Assembly: GCA_040954595.2 (NCBI GenBank) | Contig: CM082589.2 | Coordinates: forward strand, 6,324,001-6,388,000 | Reading direction: 5' to 3' | Source of the DNA: Balanoglossus misakiensis | Taxonomy: Eukaryota > Hemichordata | Length of the DNA: 64,000 bases | Shown: piece by piece, positions 39,974 to 62,989 of the stretch | Layout of the letters: every line of letters starts with the position of its first letter | How positions within the stretch are numbered: the stretch's first letter is position 1 | Position numbers and translations under genes: made by a program | The notes under the pieces: model-generated | Database searches by the model: none | The model's input: the letters and a program-made list of their open reading frames with translations, nothing else | Told to the model about the DNA's origin: nothing

Positions 39974-42900
39974 CTGAAAAGCGGTAAAACCAGTGGCATT
40001 ATTTGTTAATACTATTAAGAAGTTGATATTTCTGATATTGTGAGTCCATATAACAATGAAATTGACGGTAATATTGGTGAGATTCTACTTGTTGTGCACG
40101 AGAACGGCATGGAGGGCCCAGCCTGTTTTCGAAATTTGGCAGTGAGGTCATCCCGTTTTTTCAGTCTTTTTGACGACAGAGAAGTCAGCGGCTTATTGGC
40201 GTGCTCCGAAGTAAATTAACCGACTGCAGGACGAACTAAAATTACCTAAATGGACCTACATATATACATAGACGTACCCACGTGTAAAAATGTCTGCCTG
40301 TTGCTAGTCTAGTGGGCAGCCATTTTGAACTCACAGACAAAGTCTAAAGGACACTACTGTGATAGTATCTTCTTCGCCTCAACTGTGCAATTCAAATATT
40401 TGCACAAGTGTTTCGGTTGACAGAATGTGCGCATAAGGGATATTGGAATAGCTAACGAAGCGCCACAAAATATTATCGACCAAATTATACCGAAAACTGT
40501 TTACGTTGGCCTTGACTGTGCTTATATATCGTTTAGAACTTGAATTCGATTTTTAACCGGTTGGAAACAAAGGATGCATTATTGGCTATCCGCCTCCATT
40601 GACATGACAATCCAGTCGTTAAAGTATACGACGACAAAAGATACTGTGAACATCGATAAAATTTCAGTTATTGCAACTGAAAGCCCTGCATGTAAGTCAC
40701 GTCACAGGTGAGAATAACTTCAGGCATCTGTTTTTAGGGACTAGATATTACATGAGACAGCGATTTACAACTTCTGACCACCTTATAACCAGTGCCCTTG
40801 ACCTAAAATTAGACTACCGCCGCCATATTGATTTGTATATTTATAAGGTAGACGTCATTTTATTGGACGCCAATCTTTGCTATTGTCTAATTGCAGGACA
40901 AGTTTTTTGCGCAGCCGGTTACGAGGAGAGAAATTTCCGCGCCGGGGATAATAAGGAAAGAGCGATCGCGTTATTTTTCACGGGAACCTGTATTTTCCTG
41001 ACGAGTGTTTGAATAATTTCTAACGGTTCCACGAGATTTGAAACACGACCATGCGCAACGAGCGAAAATTAATCAAAGCGAAAATTCATCGAGATCGACC
41101 TATACATCGCATGACACTTAAGGTAAATGCGATAATTTGATAGTTAATAAATTTGCAAGCAACGAAAACTTACCTGTAGTAATTTTTTCGAAGTCACTTC
41201 ACCTGTAGCGGCCGTTGGCACCGATTATTGATTGCAAAATATGGTGTTTTGAGCGAGCTGTACCCTGGTATGTGTTAAAATTTAAACTAGTTGATAATTA
41301 ACTTCTCCCCGCCTGTTTGATTTACGGCGTTGTGCAACTTATCTGGTACAGTATATTTAATAATTTCCCAAACCCCGCAATTTTCGACGAACTCCGCTTC
41401 TGATCTGTATGCTGGAATTAACTCGAGGAAAACTGTCGATAACTTTCTGCAGACCCAAAATTGTCTCGCCGTATGTTTTATTTTGTGTGCACGCTAAATC
41501 CTGACGTCATATAAACTGAATGTGACCTTTGGGACGGGAAACAATCCGTAATATTTACACGGTCGAACCAGACAGTAGCCTGCTCGCCCCCGGATTACCT
41601 GAGCCCAAGTATTAAGTATTTCAACTGTTCTCTGAAGACAGTTGGACAACAGTACAGCAAATAAATTAAGTAACACAGGTGTGTACTGAACACTGTCCAT
41701 CTTCGTGGCTGTTGTCAGACGTCGCTGTATGTATTTCAACACACGTCAGGCACGCGTATATATGTAATGCGAATTGCTTGCAAAATTAATGCAGTAGTTG
41801 ATTTCTGTTAATCAATTACAGACGCAAGGTTGTTCATGCATCGATCTGCATTCCAGCTATCGCGCGAGATAACTACAAACCAGTGAGTCAGTAGAGCCTG
41901 GGTAATCTGCCAAAATAAACACAGATAAAAAAGGCGTATTCGCCGAGGATATGCGCTGCATATCCCTTCAGTGTTACATAACTGAGTTATTAGTAAATTT
42001 CAACTGTGTCCACACAGTAGTCAACTGAATTGTGTATGATTTTCAACTGTTACAACAAGAAGGCATGGTTAGTGTTTGCATTTTATTGAAACTGACGTCT
42101 CCTGACGAAACAATGTCGAGTGGGGACAAAATATTTTTTTCGTGGGTGTGATGTCTATCTTGGTTTCATGGGGAAGTGAAATGATGAGTCAAAATTGATT
42201 TTTTTTGAAAGAAACATGTAGGCGCGCGCAAGTGTTCACGGTAGCGATTTTTAGAATGACGGAGATACGTTATAGGTCGGTGTCATCTATATTTATGCTT
42301 AAAATTGCCGTTAGAGTCAAAGGCACTGATAAGAGATGATATGTGTGTAGATAACAAACCGTTTGTTGATATATTAACATTTAGAGAGGGCGGGCTTTCG
42401 ATTGACTTGGTGCGTGACAAATGAAATTAGGGGGGATGTTTTGTTTTTGTTTCAATGGAGCCCTTTTCAATGACATTTTATTGATCGGTTATTGATCCTA
42501 CATGTTCTGCGCATGATAATTTACATATGCATCCCAGCCACCTGGTACGCACTATAAAAGACCCTCAAATTTATGCCACGCGGTTCTTCATTTCATTTCG
42601 TTACGCACAACCGTGCGGTTCCGTGGTGGCTGTGATATGGTCCGTAGATGACGGTGATTTTGGAGGCCTACTCCTCTCCGTTAAACCTACAAAGTGGTGG
42701 GGTGAGTTTCCCTGTTAATGTTCTACCAGCATTTGTAAATTTTCGTAAGCTCGAACTTGAAATTTAATACCGTTCAAACTCGGCTAAATGCTTATAAACT
42801 CCTTGAACTCGTTTTTGATGCGGACAGAATACGACAATTACATTTTTTCATGAACGAAGGGTTTAGAGTTGTATTTCAATTATTTTCTGTAATTTTGTTT

Positions 42901-43267
42901 GTGCGACAGGGTTTCTTTGTATGTCGTTCCCCTATGCGTGTCTATATTTTGGAATAAATCTTGGTTGCATACTGGAATATTGAGTGCTGTACGTTCGTTC
43001 CTTGGTCCGAGAGTGACGTGTGGAATGAGCGACCCACATTGGAGTGAACCCTTGGTCACAGGTGCATGGCGTGGTCTTTATGACACACCTGTGGCAAATT
43101 TGGGCGTGTCCGGCCCCATCCCACCGAAGTAATATTTGCATAATAATTGTAGAAAGAGCGGTTCTAACAAAAACGTTCAGAAGCCCCAACACACTAGTAG
43201 TATACACCTGTAGTCAATAGTCAATCCAACGGTCTTTGATTTTCTATGGCATTGTACATGTAACACC
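39974..43267. other. Between genes D and C, no gene supported
   Basis: A consensus donor (CTACAG|GTAAGT, minus strand) at about 41172 could end the noncoding first exon of gene C. A signal-peptide-like ORF ending at a possible donor lies near 41600-41702 but has no partner exon. Confidence 0.4.
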
Positions 43268-43273
43268 TTTATT
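43268..43273 (-). terminator. Poly(A) signal of gene D
   Basis: AATAAA on the minus strand about 150 nt after the gene D stop codon. Confidence 0.5.
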
Positions 43274-43423
43274 GTTAATTATAAACAAGTAAAAGAACAA
43301 AGAAATAGACAACAATATACAAGGAAGACCAATTCTGAAAAAAATAGCTGCAAACGAGTACTTTTCCCTGCAGGAGAGGTGGTGCGTTTATCAAACATTA
43401 AGTCCTGATTCTTTTCGAATATT

Positions 43424-44040
43424 TCACAGTTCTTCTAGTTCCGCCGCAGGCGCCTTTTCCCTGTCACTTTTTGTCGTCTCATCTCGTTTGTAGCCACAAC
43501 AGAATACCACGATGCATACTGGGATTATACAGATCAAAGCACACACGAGGATGCCGCCTAAGACCATCAGTATGATTGACCAGACTGGCAAATCTTCTGA
43601 AAATTGCATAAAAAATATTCAGATTTAGGAATGCTGTATCATGCAATGTATCATTCACACGTACAAAATGCCTTCCATTGCATATGTAGTTAGCGCCCCC
43701 CCCCCCCCCCTCTGGAGTAGGTGCGGTCTGCATTCACTTATAAAATATATGATTTTCATAACAGTATTTCTGCGGAGTTACAATGAAGCTTTTGATTGAC
43801 GTCACGGGTACAGCGAAATGTCATTTTTAATGTATACACGTAATTCTGAGCTCAGTGCGCGATATCAGATGTGAAATAGAACTTTGTCACAAAAATGATT
43901 TGTTGCAAGGAAAATGAGATAAGGGTTTGCAGAGACTTGATTGTTTTTACTGGTAACCCATCGATATACTTACCAGCAGACACTAACGGAAGATTGCATA
44001 AGACGAGGAAGAGAACATATGTGAGGAATTTATTCATCAT
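43424..44040 (-). CDS. Gene D: 79-aa signal peptide plus one membrane span protein
   Basis: I do not recognise this family. Two exons: 44040-43974 (22-residue signal peptide, FLTYVLFLVLCNLP core, ending in phase 1 at G|GTAAGT) and 43596-43424 (phase 1 acceptor TTTTCAG, 57 codons plus stop). After predicted signal cleavage only about 5 residues lie outside the membrane. The span contains GILVCALICIIPVCIVVFCC. A charged cytoplasmic tail of about 25 residues ends in AELEEL. An acceptor (CTACAG) at 44061 lies 21 nt before the ATG, suggesting a 5' UTR intron. Gene C has the same plan and a closely similar signal peptide. ATG 44040 and ATG 44037 are adjacent and either could start. The cysteine-rich inner end of the span could be palmitoylated (inference). 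Confidence 0.75.
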
Positions 44041-44061
44041 GGTGACGTTTGTTATTTTTGC

Positions 44062-44173
44062 CTGTAGATAGAAATCAATAGATGTTAGACCTAACTAAGG
44101 GCATGGCTTGAATGATAACGAATGCTTGGTCGAACAAATCCGAACCACCACCACCACCACCACCACCACCAAG

Positions 44174-44215
<42 letters not shown>

Positions 44216-45170
44216 AACAACAACAAATGAATGTGAAAGAATGGTGATCATTTGTACTGAACTGAGCGACAGAGATGCGGTTGATATCAGAAACCATCAC
44301 TTGACCCTTCATAACGCATACATCGCTTGTCTGTCCATGACCCTGTGGTATGAACTCAAACTGACCATGCGCGCTGGAGTGTACCTATACTGATGCACGT
44401 ACCGGTTTCTTGCAAAGGATGTTTACAATTCCAATTGAACGACACGTACCAGTTAGAGCAACTGCAAATTCCATCATGGTATAGCAGCATGGGCACAGAT
44501 GCGTCAATTTAATTATTGATTTGAAGTCAGAAAGATACTGTCGACTTTGAAGTTGACGGAACTGTATACATGTACCACACAGTTTCTAGTGACTGTACAC
44601 GGCAGTATATCCTCAATACGTGATTTTCTAGTTAACCTATTATATATAATACATAGAGTAGACTTACCTTACCGGTGTCCTTATATACTGAGGTCGATAC
44701 AAACTATGCGTGGTCCTCAAACGGATGGTTGGGCATTGTGTTAATATTAAACAGTTTGTCTAATCAAATATCAACTCACATGCAGGGCGGGTGGTTCGAT
44801 CTCTTTGTTCCAAACTATTTTACAATGACGACGGTGTCGTTTTCAACCACAAACTTTTTTTTATTATGTCTGAGTGTTTCAACAGAAGTGGTGGCTAAAT
44901 AGTACAATTTGGGTTTCTTTAAAACTGTGGTTTCTGATTTATGTCATAATTTTTGACTGGTAAATCTGGACATTCAAGCGGGGTCCATGTTAACCTCAAA
45001 TGACCTTCGGCTCTGTGTTCATTTATATCACGAACTCAATGCAGCCGATGGTAAATTATCAACAACCTCATGTAATGTTTGACTAGAGAAACTTGCCCGC
45101 CGAGTTTGACTCCTTATTTGAGACGCAAAACAATTCTAGTACACAATACGGAACAATTGCAACGCACTTC
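44062..45170. other. Between SUR and gene D
   Basis: Holds the CCA/AAC microsatellite and, presumably, the gene D promoter. A minus-strand TATATAAG is at about 44680-44690, close to a possible donor (about 44669), but I cannot tell whether either is used. Confidence 0.4.
44143..44226. repeat. (CCA)n and (AAC)n compound microsatellite
   Basis: About 9 CCA units followed by about 16 AAC units, 100 bp upstream of the gene D start. Confidence 0.95.
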
Positions 45171-45176
45171 TTTATT
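45171..45176 (-). terminator. Poly(A) signal of the SUR gene
   Basis: AATAAA on the minus strand about 140 nt after the SUR stop codon. It predicts a short 3' UTR. Confidence 0.6.
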
Positions 45177-45316
45177 TACTTATACAAAAAATCACTTTTT
45201 AGTACACAAGGAATCAGATACAACGTGAAAAAGTTCAATTTTAAAGTAATATCTGCAGCTTCCACAAAGAGAAACGCGATAAACTGGATAAAATGGCCTG
45301 AAATCTCTCCTGGTTT

Positions 45317-57145
<11,829 letters not shown>

Positions 57146-57950
57146 TCTGAGATTACCAGGCCTGTCAGCGAAATGTCAGAAGTGTTCTTCGGAAAAGTAA
57201 AGTCCGACAAGGCGAAAGTATGTCCGCGACACTGCGATGCCTCTACTGAACTGCCTTGGGTATTCTGTGCTACACACAGGTCGGTCATCCAATGTCAAAG
57301 TTCACCCCGCTGCGCCAAGATACGCATCTAGAATTATGCATAAGCTAGTGAACTGCAAATCTACATGCGCAAACATCAACACAATCTGACAAGCCACCAC
57401 AACGTCGCAACGTTTACGTGTAACTGCGACTTGCGACCTTTGAACCTTCGCCACTGCTTAAATCGAGTTGACGGTATGCCTGGGCCTGGGTTAGTATTAA
57501 CCGCAGAGACCATGGAAGCACGTGTAAGGCCAACGGTCACCCCGACGGTGCCCCTGGCCAATATTTCTACCTCTGGCGGCGCTGTGCTACACGAAAGGAG
57601 TCAGGCATGGGCAACGCAACGGTAAATCATGCTCTCATCATTGGCAATACATACGGTCACATTATTTGGATGAAATTGCATGTATTCTCGACATGGTGCT
57701 ATCTTCGAACTTGGAGCTCGTTTATCTACAGCAAAAACGTCAAATCACCTGGACGCACGCACCTGGTTACAGTGAAACTCGCTATATACTTCAAGTTGTT
57801 AGACCGGAATAGTTTTAATTTATATACAGTGAAACCAGTATATTAATGCATCGAAAATGTCTTTAATACTTGTTACCTATTTCGTCATACATTACCAAGA
57901 CCGTTATTAGTACTCGGACTGAAAGATATTGTAGATATTAATGGTTTTTT
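57146..57950. promoter_or_regulatory. Short intergenic region between gene E and SUR
   Basis: About 0.8 kb separates the gene E poly(A) signal from the SUR start codon and must hold the SUR 5' UTR and proximal promoter unless there is a distant first exon. No TATA box stands out. Confidence 0.35.
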
Positions 57951-57956
57951 TTTATT
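57951..57956 (-). terminator. Poly(A) signal of gene E
   Basis: AATAAA on the minus strand 85 nt after the gene E stop codon, in a T-rich (plus-strand) context. Confidence 0.6.
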
Positions 57957-58041
57957 AATAAAAGTCAATCATTCTCTGCACCCCAAATATGACTTCTGTC
58001 GTATGTATCCGGGAACATCCGCGTTATTCTTATATATGAAG

Positions 58042-59799
58042 TCATTTTGCTGTGTCATAGATATTGTCGACAAAACCTTCATCTGTATTTGGTCTCTTCG
58101 TCTTCTTTGACTTATCAACTTGTGCGTACAGCTGGTCTGGGTCATCATCATCATCTTTCAAGCGTGAATCACTTCTTTCTGGTACAGTGGGCAACTTCTC
58201 TGTGACAGCATCCGCCGCATGCGCATCTTTGTGCGCATACGATCCATCTGGTTCCATGTCACCATTGGCAATGTGTTCGTTTTCTGCTCTATCTTGGCCA
58301 GACCTCTTTGGCTTGTCTACCTGGGCATAGAGTATGTCTATCTCGGAGCGGTACTGGCCACTGTCTTGGTCCTGGGTTTTGGTCTCTGTGTTATCTTTGA
58401 TTGTTTTCTTTGGCTTGTCTACCTGGGCGTAGAGATCATCAACACCAGAACTGTTCGGGTCGATCGACTGGCTCTGGTCCTCCGATCGCGGGCTGGTATC
58501 TTCCTCGACTGCATGACCGGCATAGGCTGTGATGTCAGGTGAGCTGTCACCTGACTCTGACGCACCGGAAGGCACTGTAACGTCAGGATTTGGCGCGCGC
58601 GCTTCGTTGGTGTATGCCACAGCTTGAGTAGTTGTCTCTCTTTCTGTTGCCACTCTTGTTCTGCGCTCGGCAGGCGCCTCCACCAGGCGTACATGGGTGA
58701 TGAGTGTTGGGTTAGGTGCTACAGGTTGGCGTTTCTTCGTCCTAAATCGACCGAAGAAATTCGGAATTAGGCCTACAATGTATGTCACGATTAACTGTAG
58801 CAGTCCTAGGTCATAGAGACTGTGATGTGTTTTGTACCAGTAGTGCATTGTTGAATTGCACGGTCAGAAGTTGCCATGTGTGTAAAATGATCAGGCGATT
58901 GTGAGGAGACTGAAAGGCAAATCAAATTATTGCACCCACCTTCGCCTTCGTCGACAAATTAATACCACTGCAATGACCATAAATATTATCAACAATACAA
59001 TGATGCAGACACCGGTGACGATGTGAACGGTTACATCTAAAACAATAGAAATTGACTACGTAAATATGATACGATACCAGTTGCTATGGCAACACGGTCG
59101 AATTGATACAGACTACAGTGTATATGTTTGAGAGATCAGCCAATCAGCGGCTGATCGAAATCCTGGCAGCGGCCATTTTGTTTTACAAATCGTTCTATAG
59201 AATTTCCCCAGACCCAGTGGAGCGCAGCGGAAGAAGCAGGGGGAGGGGGGTCTGGGTAACCGAGACTGGTGTGTCTTCGACTCACCTTCGATTTTTCTTG
59301 GTCCAGATGAAGGCTGAATAGTCCTAACATGGGCAGTCGATGATATTGTACCGGTTTCTAAAGTGGTAAAAAAGTAAAAGCTCAATATGATGCATTAAAA
59401 TCTTTAAAGATTTTGTCTGGAAAAAATGGACCCCGGTGGTGAATATTGTCTTCAGATGGGACTGTGACAATGTCATCCTTACCTTCATATTGCAATACAA
59501 AGCCCAGATCATTCCTGTTTAACATGGATGAACTGTAAAACCGCCGCGGTGCCGAAGATCATAGCAATATGTCAAATAGAAAACAACCACTGACAAATAC
59601 AGAGCTCTCTGCTGGCGTGAACACCTGCGTGCATGGCGCTCCATTTTTTACTTCCTGGTGAGCTCGTGAACTGCCTGCCAAATTATGATCGACGCCGCTG
59701 CACTTTCAAAGTTAACTACTTACCTTGGTGGCTCATTCCTACCAGGGTAAGCAAGAAATAAAGTCCAACCGGACAGCAAACGGCAAATCTGTGGTCCAT
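58042..59799 (-). CDS. Gene E: small type I membrane protein with three YAQV tail motifs
   Basis: I do not recognise this family. Four exons join in frame to 314 aa: 59799-59724 (25-residue signal peptide, FLLTLVG core, phase 1 end), 59357-59286 (Ser/Thr-rich ectodomain of about 25 residues, phase 1-1), 59036-58940 (membrane span VCIIVLLIIFMVIAVVLIC followed by RRRRR, phase 1-2) and 58741-58042 (cytoplasmic tail). The tail is hydrophilic, rich in Asp, Glu and Pro, and carries LYAQVDK three times (Tyr186, Tyr220, Tyr287) plus a terminal IYDTAK. LYAQV fits a YxxV SH2-binding site, and ILYAQV at Tyr220 fits the ITIM consensus. I infer a phosphotyrosine adaptor or receptor role. The gene lies about 0.8 kb upstream of the SUR gene, same strand. 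The ectodomain is too short for any known ligand-binding fold, so an unseen alternative exon cannot be excluded. Confidence 0.8.
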
Positions 59800-60117
59800 T
59801 TCTTCGTTTTCTGTCGAGTACAGAGTGAGACCGACTACCCTAGACGGTCACACGACTATAGCATTCCTTTCACTCTTTCTTGTGTATAGGTCAACCCCAG
59901 AAGAATGCGCGGCATTGTCTGAGCGCCCCGGGGTCATCCTGAAGTATTCATTATGTAAAATACCACAGGTCAAGAGGAAACGCTCCACATTGTGTGGTAG
60001 TAAAAGTCACACACATTGTACCTTGCTTGCACTGAACAAAAATGGTGTTGACATCTCCTACTTTACGAAAACAAATCAGATTCTTCAATGAGAATTAAAC
60101 AGAGACGGAAAAATCAC

Positions 60118-60123
60118 TTTATT
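60118..60123 (-). terminator. Possible poly(A) signal of the 7TM-like gene
   Basis: First clear AATAAA on the minus strand after the stop at 60890, giving a 3' UTR of about 770 nt. An ATTAAA overlapping the stop (60885-60890) is a weaker alternative. Confidence 0.3.
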
Positions 60124-60889
60124 GGCATTTTCCTGATAAATTCCACGTGCACGAAGAAAACACACAAATTAATAAATAAACAGAAAATGATTCTGTACAT
60201 AAGACGGTCCAGATATTCATGATTCGTCTTCTGAAATGTGAATGCAAATATCATCACCGGGTCTTGACGATTTTCCGGTTATTTCATATATACAATAAAT
60301 ATCTAGTTATTACATATAAATAAATATCTCATGATTCATGAGAAAAAAATCTATCCAGCTGCTTTATAGTCGTGACACAAAACTGAACGAAATTTCAGGC
60401 AATCAAGAAAAATGTTTTAAGATATCTCACTAGTCATCATATAATATTTTTTAGAAAACAGTAGCATATTTCGTGCTAAGGTTGCACGCTTCAGTAAACA
60501 GCACAATGAACGCAGAAGTATTTACATGTATATGTACAACACAACAGACTGTAATGAAACGCCATAATGAAATATAAATTCCCATGCAGTACATGCCAAT
60601 TATGAACTCTGAAATCACATGTCCCACTTTGGGTGTCATAGCCTGGACAGTTTCTATGGTCATTCTATAGGGTCAGTGGATTTTCAAAAAAAAATGTGTG
60701 TATTGGATATATATCACTCGGTACATTACACAATCTAGACGTACATATTACACTATCTCACCAACGAAACCAATACGAAACTCAATATAGATAGAGGCAC
60801 TGTGTAATATAATAGCCAGTATACTTTCATGTTTTGCAATGTTCACGATGGGAACGTTAATCACTTTTGAGAGACAACGATATATTTAA

Positions 60890-62615
60890 TCAAAAATGTG
60901 ATGGATCACGCTTGTTCTTCAAAGCGCCGACTCGGACATTGTTCGTTCTTGAGGCCTGAAAGTAATTAAGCAAGAGGAAAATATGACGTTGTATGATAGA
61001 CAAGTCATTAATGTCATGATAAGAAATGAGTATTTTTCATTAATTAGGAAGGAAAACGTCCAATCTTATGAGGTATGCTCAAAAATATCCCTTTGAGAAA
61101 GTCGCCTGGGAATCAACGCACATGCAGGTATAAACTATGTCAGTCGCTATGCCTGTCGATTTAAGCGTCGAGTTCACAGGGCATTCCTAGGCGGACGCGT
61201 TTCAGTATCACACAGTTTTGAAGTAAAGACTAATGCAGGTATTATTGGAACCTCGATTGAAACTCTTTTCACACTGCATTGTTCAAGCTGGCTGCATCAA
61301 ATGATACGGCAGTATCTGGTCGTGACAAAAACAACAAGCGGATCAATTACCCCCCCCCCCCCTCACAAAAATAAAAGTGACCAGAAATACCAACATGTCA
61401 AAGACATACCATCAGAAACACGCTCTGTATGCCGTCTGATTTCGCCTTTTTGATCTGATCTGCCTCCTTCCTCAACCTGACCTTCATATCTGCTTGTTTT
61501 CTTATTCGTCTACGGCCATCAAACCGTTCAAACTCTGTCGCCTTGACCTCCACCAGCGCTTCCTTGTAATCGTCATCGCCACTGCAATGTATCCATATGG
61601 CTTGAATCATCTATTAAGAGAAATATTATGAGTATAATAAGTCTACCACAATTACATTCGAAAAAACAACAACCCGTCATCAGGCGAATTAATTATACTA
61701 AAGTAAGTAATTATTGTGCCTCACCTCTGCGTTAGTCGCACAGGATGACAAAAATACAACGGATGCCTATTGACAAAGAAAGAAAGAAAGAAAGAAATGT
61801 GAGTAAATATATTCTTTCCATGGATGAATGAGGAACAGTATGCTTTTACCCAACAATGGTACCCCTGCCGTTCTCAAAATTATGAACAAACTACCCATAC
61901 TCACAAATATAAAGGCAGACATCGCAAAAACATAACCGAAAATGAGGTTATCTGTAATAACCATGGCGGTGAACGACAGCCAATAAATCACATCCACGAA
62001 CGCCATCTGCATCAGAGATCGAAGCTCCTCCCTGCAAAGAATGAAGGAAATATCAGTCTCTCACCAGTTTTCAATAAATCACTTACTCCCCAGACCATCT
62101 CCACAACCCTTATGTGTCATCAACGCCAACATTGCTTAAACAATTATAGTTAATTAATTGTTTCAGTGTCTTAATATCTGGAGATAAAATCGCTGAACTC
62201 ACCAAAATTTCTGCCATTCGTCCGGTTCATACTTTTGCTTATCTTTGTTGTACGCCAGATGTGTATAAACCAGGCACGTTAAAGCCACCTATAAAAATTC
62301 AATTATTATGTAAAAGTTATTTATTTAGACTCGTCATTTTTGCACCGACATATTCAGTATAAACCACGCAGTATCCTGGGTACGCATTGTCGTTTATTAT
62401 TAAAATAGCAGTGTGCATCTAAATCTGCATGACTTTGTAGACATGCTATAGAGTAGGCATTACTGAATGAGGTACTAGGTCGACTGGTTCAAAACACTGA
62501 GAATTTCTTTTTTTGCACTGCCGACGAAAATTATGGGTCTTGATCATGATAGTAGACTCACCATGAGCATTATAAAAGTGGGGACGCATGCCAAACGGAC
62601 TACCCATATCTCAAT
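60890..62615 (-). CDS. C-terminal exons of a multi-pass membrane protein, possibly a 7TM receptor (partial)
   Basis: Six exons join in frame to the last 191 residues of a protein: 62615-62562, 62288-62203, 62031-61905, 61766-61725, 61610-61410 and 60955-60890 (stop TGA). Three hydrophobic segments are seen: VPTFIMLMVALTCLVY, VDVIYWLSFTAMVI and FGYVFAMSAFIFASVVFL. The short loop after the first is charged (NKDKQKYEPDEWQ), and a basic tail (RRRIRKQADMK) follows the third. The spacing and the pattern around the last two segments loosely recall TM5-TM7 of a family B/adhesion-type 7TM receptor, but no diagnostic motif is present. The 5' exons lie outside the window or beyond the satellite at 62.99 kb. 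Splice sites are all consensus, so the gene is real even though the family is unsure. Confidence 0.65.
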
Positions 62616-62728
62616 CTGAAACCAGCAGCTGAAATATATGTATTAATATTAAATTTACAAGTATACATGAAATGCGATTTACAAACGAGTTAACTCTGAA
62701 AACAGAAAGGACCTCTTTATTGAGAATA

Positions 62729-62906
62729 TCTGAGCATGTATGTGTGTATGTATGTATGTATGTATGTATGTATGTATGTATGTATGTATGTATGTATGTA
62801 TGTATGTATGTATGTATGCATGTATGCATGTATGTATGTATGTATGTATGTATGTATGTATGTATGTATGTATGTATGTATGTATGTATGTATGTATGTA
62901 TGTATG

Positions 62907-62937
<31 letters not shown>
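62729..62937. repeat. (GTAT)n microsatellite
   Basis: About 50 GTAT units with two GCAT variants, lying between the 7TM-like exons and the 88-bp satellite. Confidence 0.95.
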
Positions 62938-62989
62938 GTGTGTGCGTGTGTTCATGTGTGTGTGCTTGAATGGATGTATGGATGAATGA

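Noticed and set aside
41596-41702. Possible signal-peptide exon (MDSVQYTP...) ending at CTCAG|GTAATC
   Set aside because: Ends in phase 0 unlike the A-E family, and no matching downstream membrane exon was found before gene C.
59483-59514. 32-nt candidate exon of gene E before a GTAAGG donor
   Set aside because: Would break frame with the phase-1 exons on both sides.
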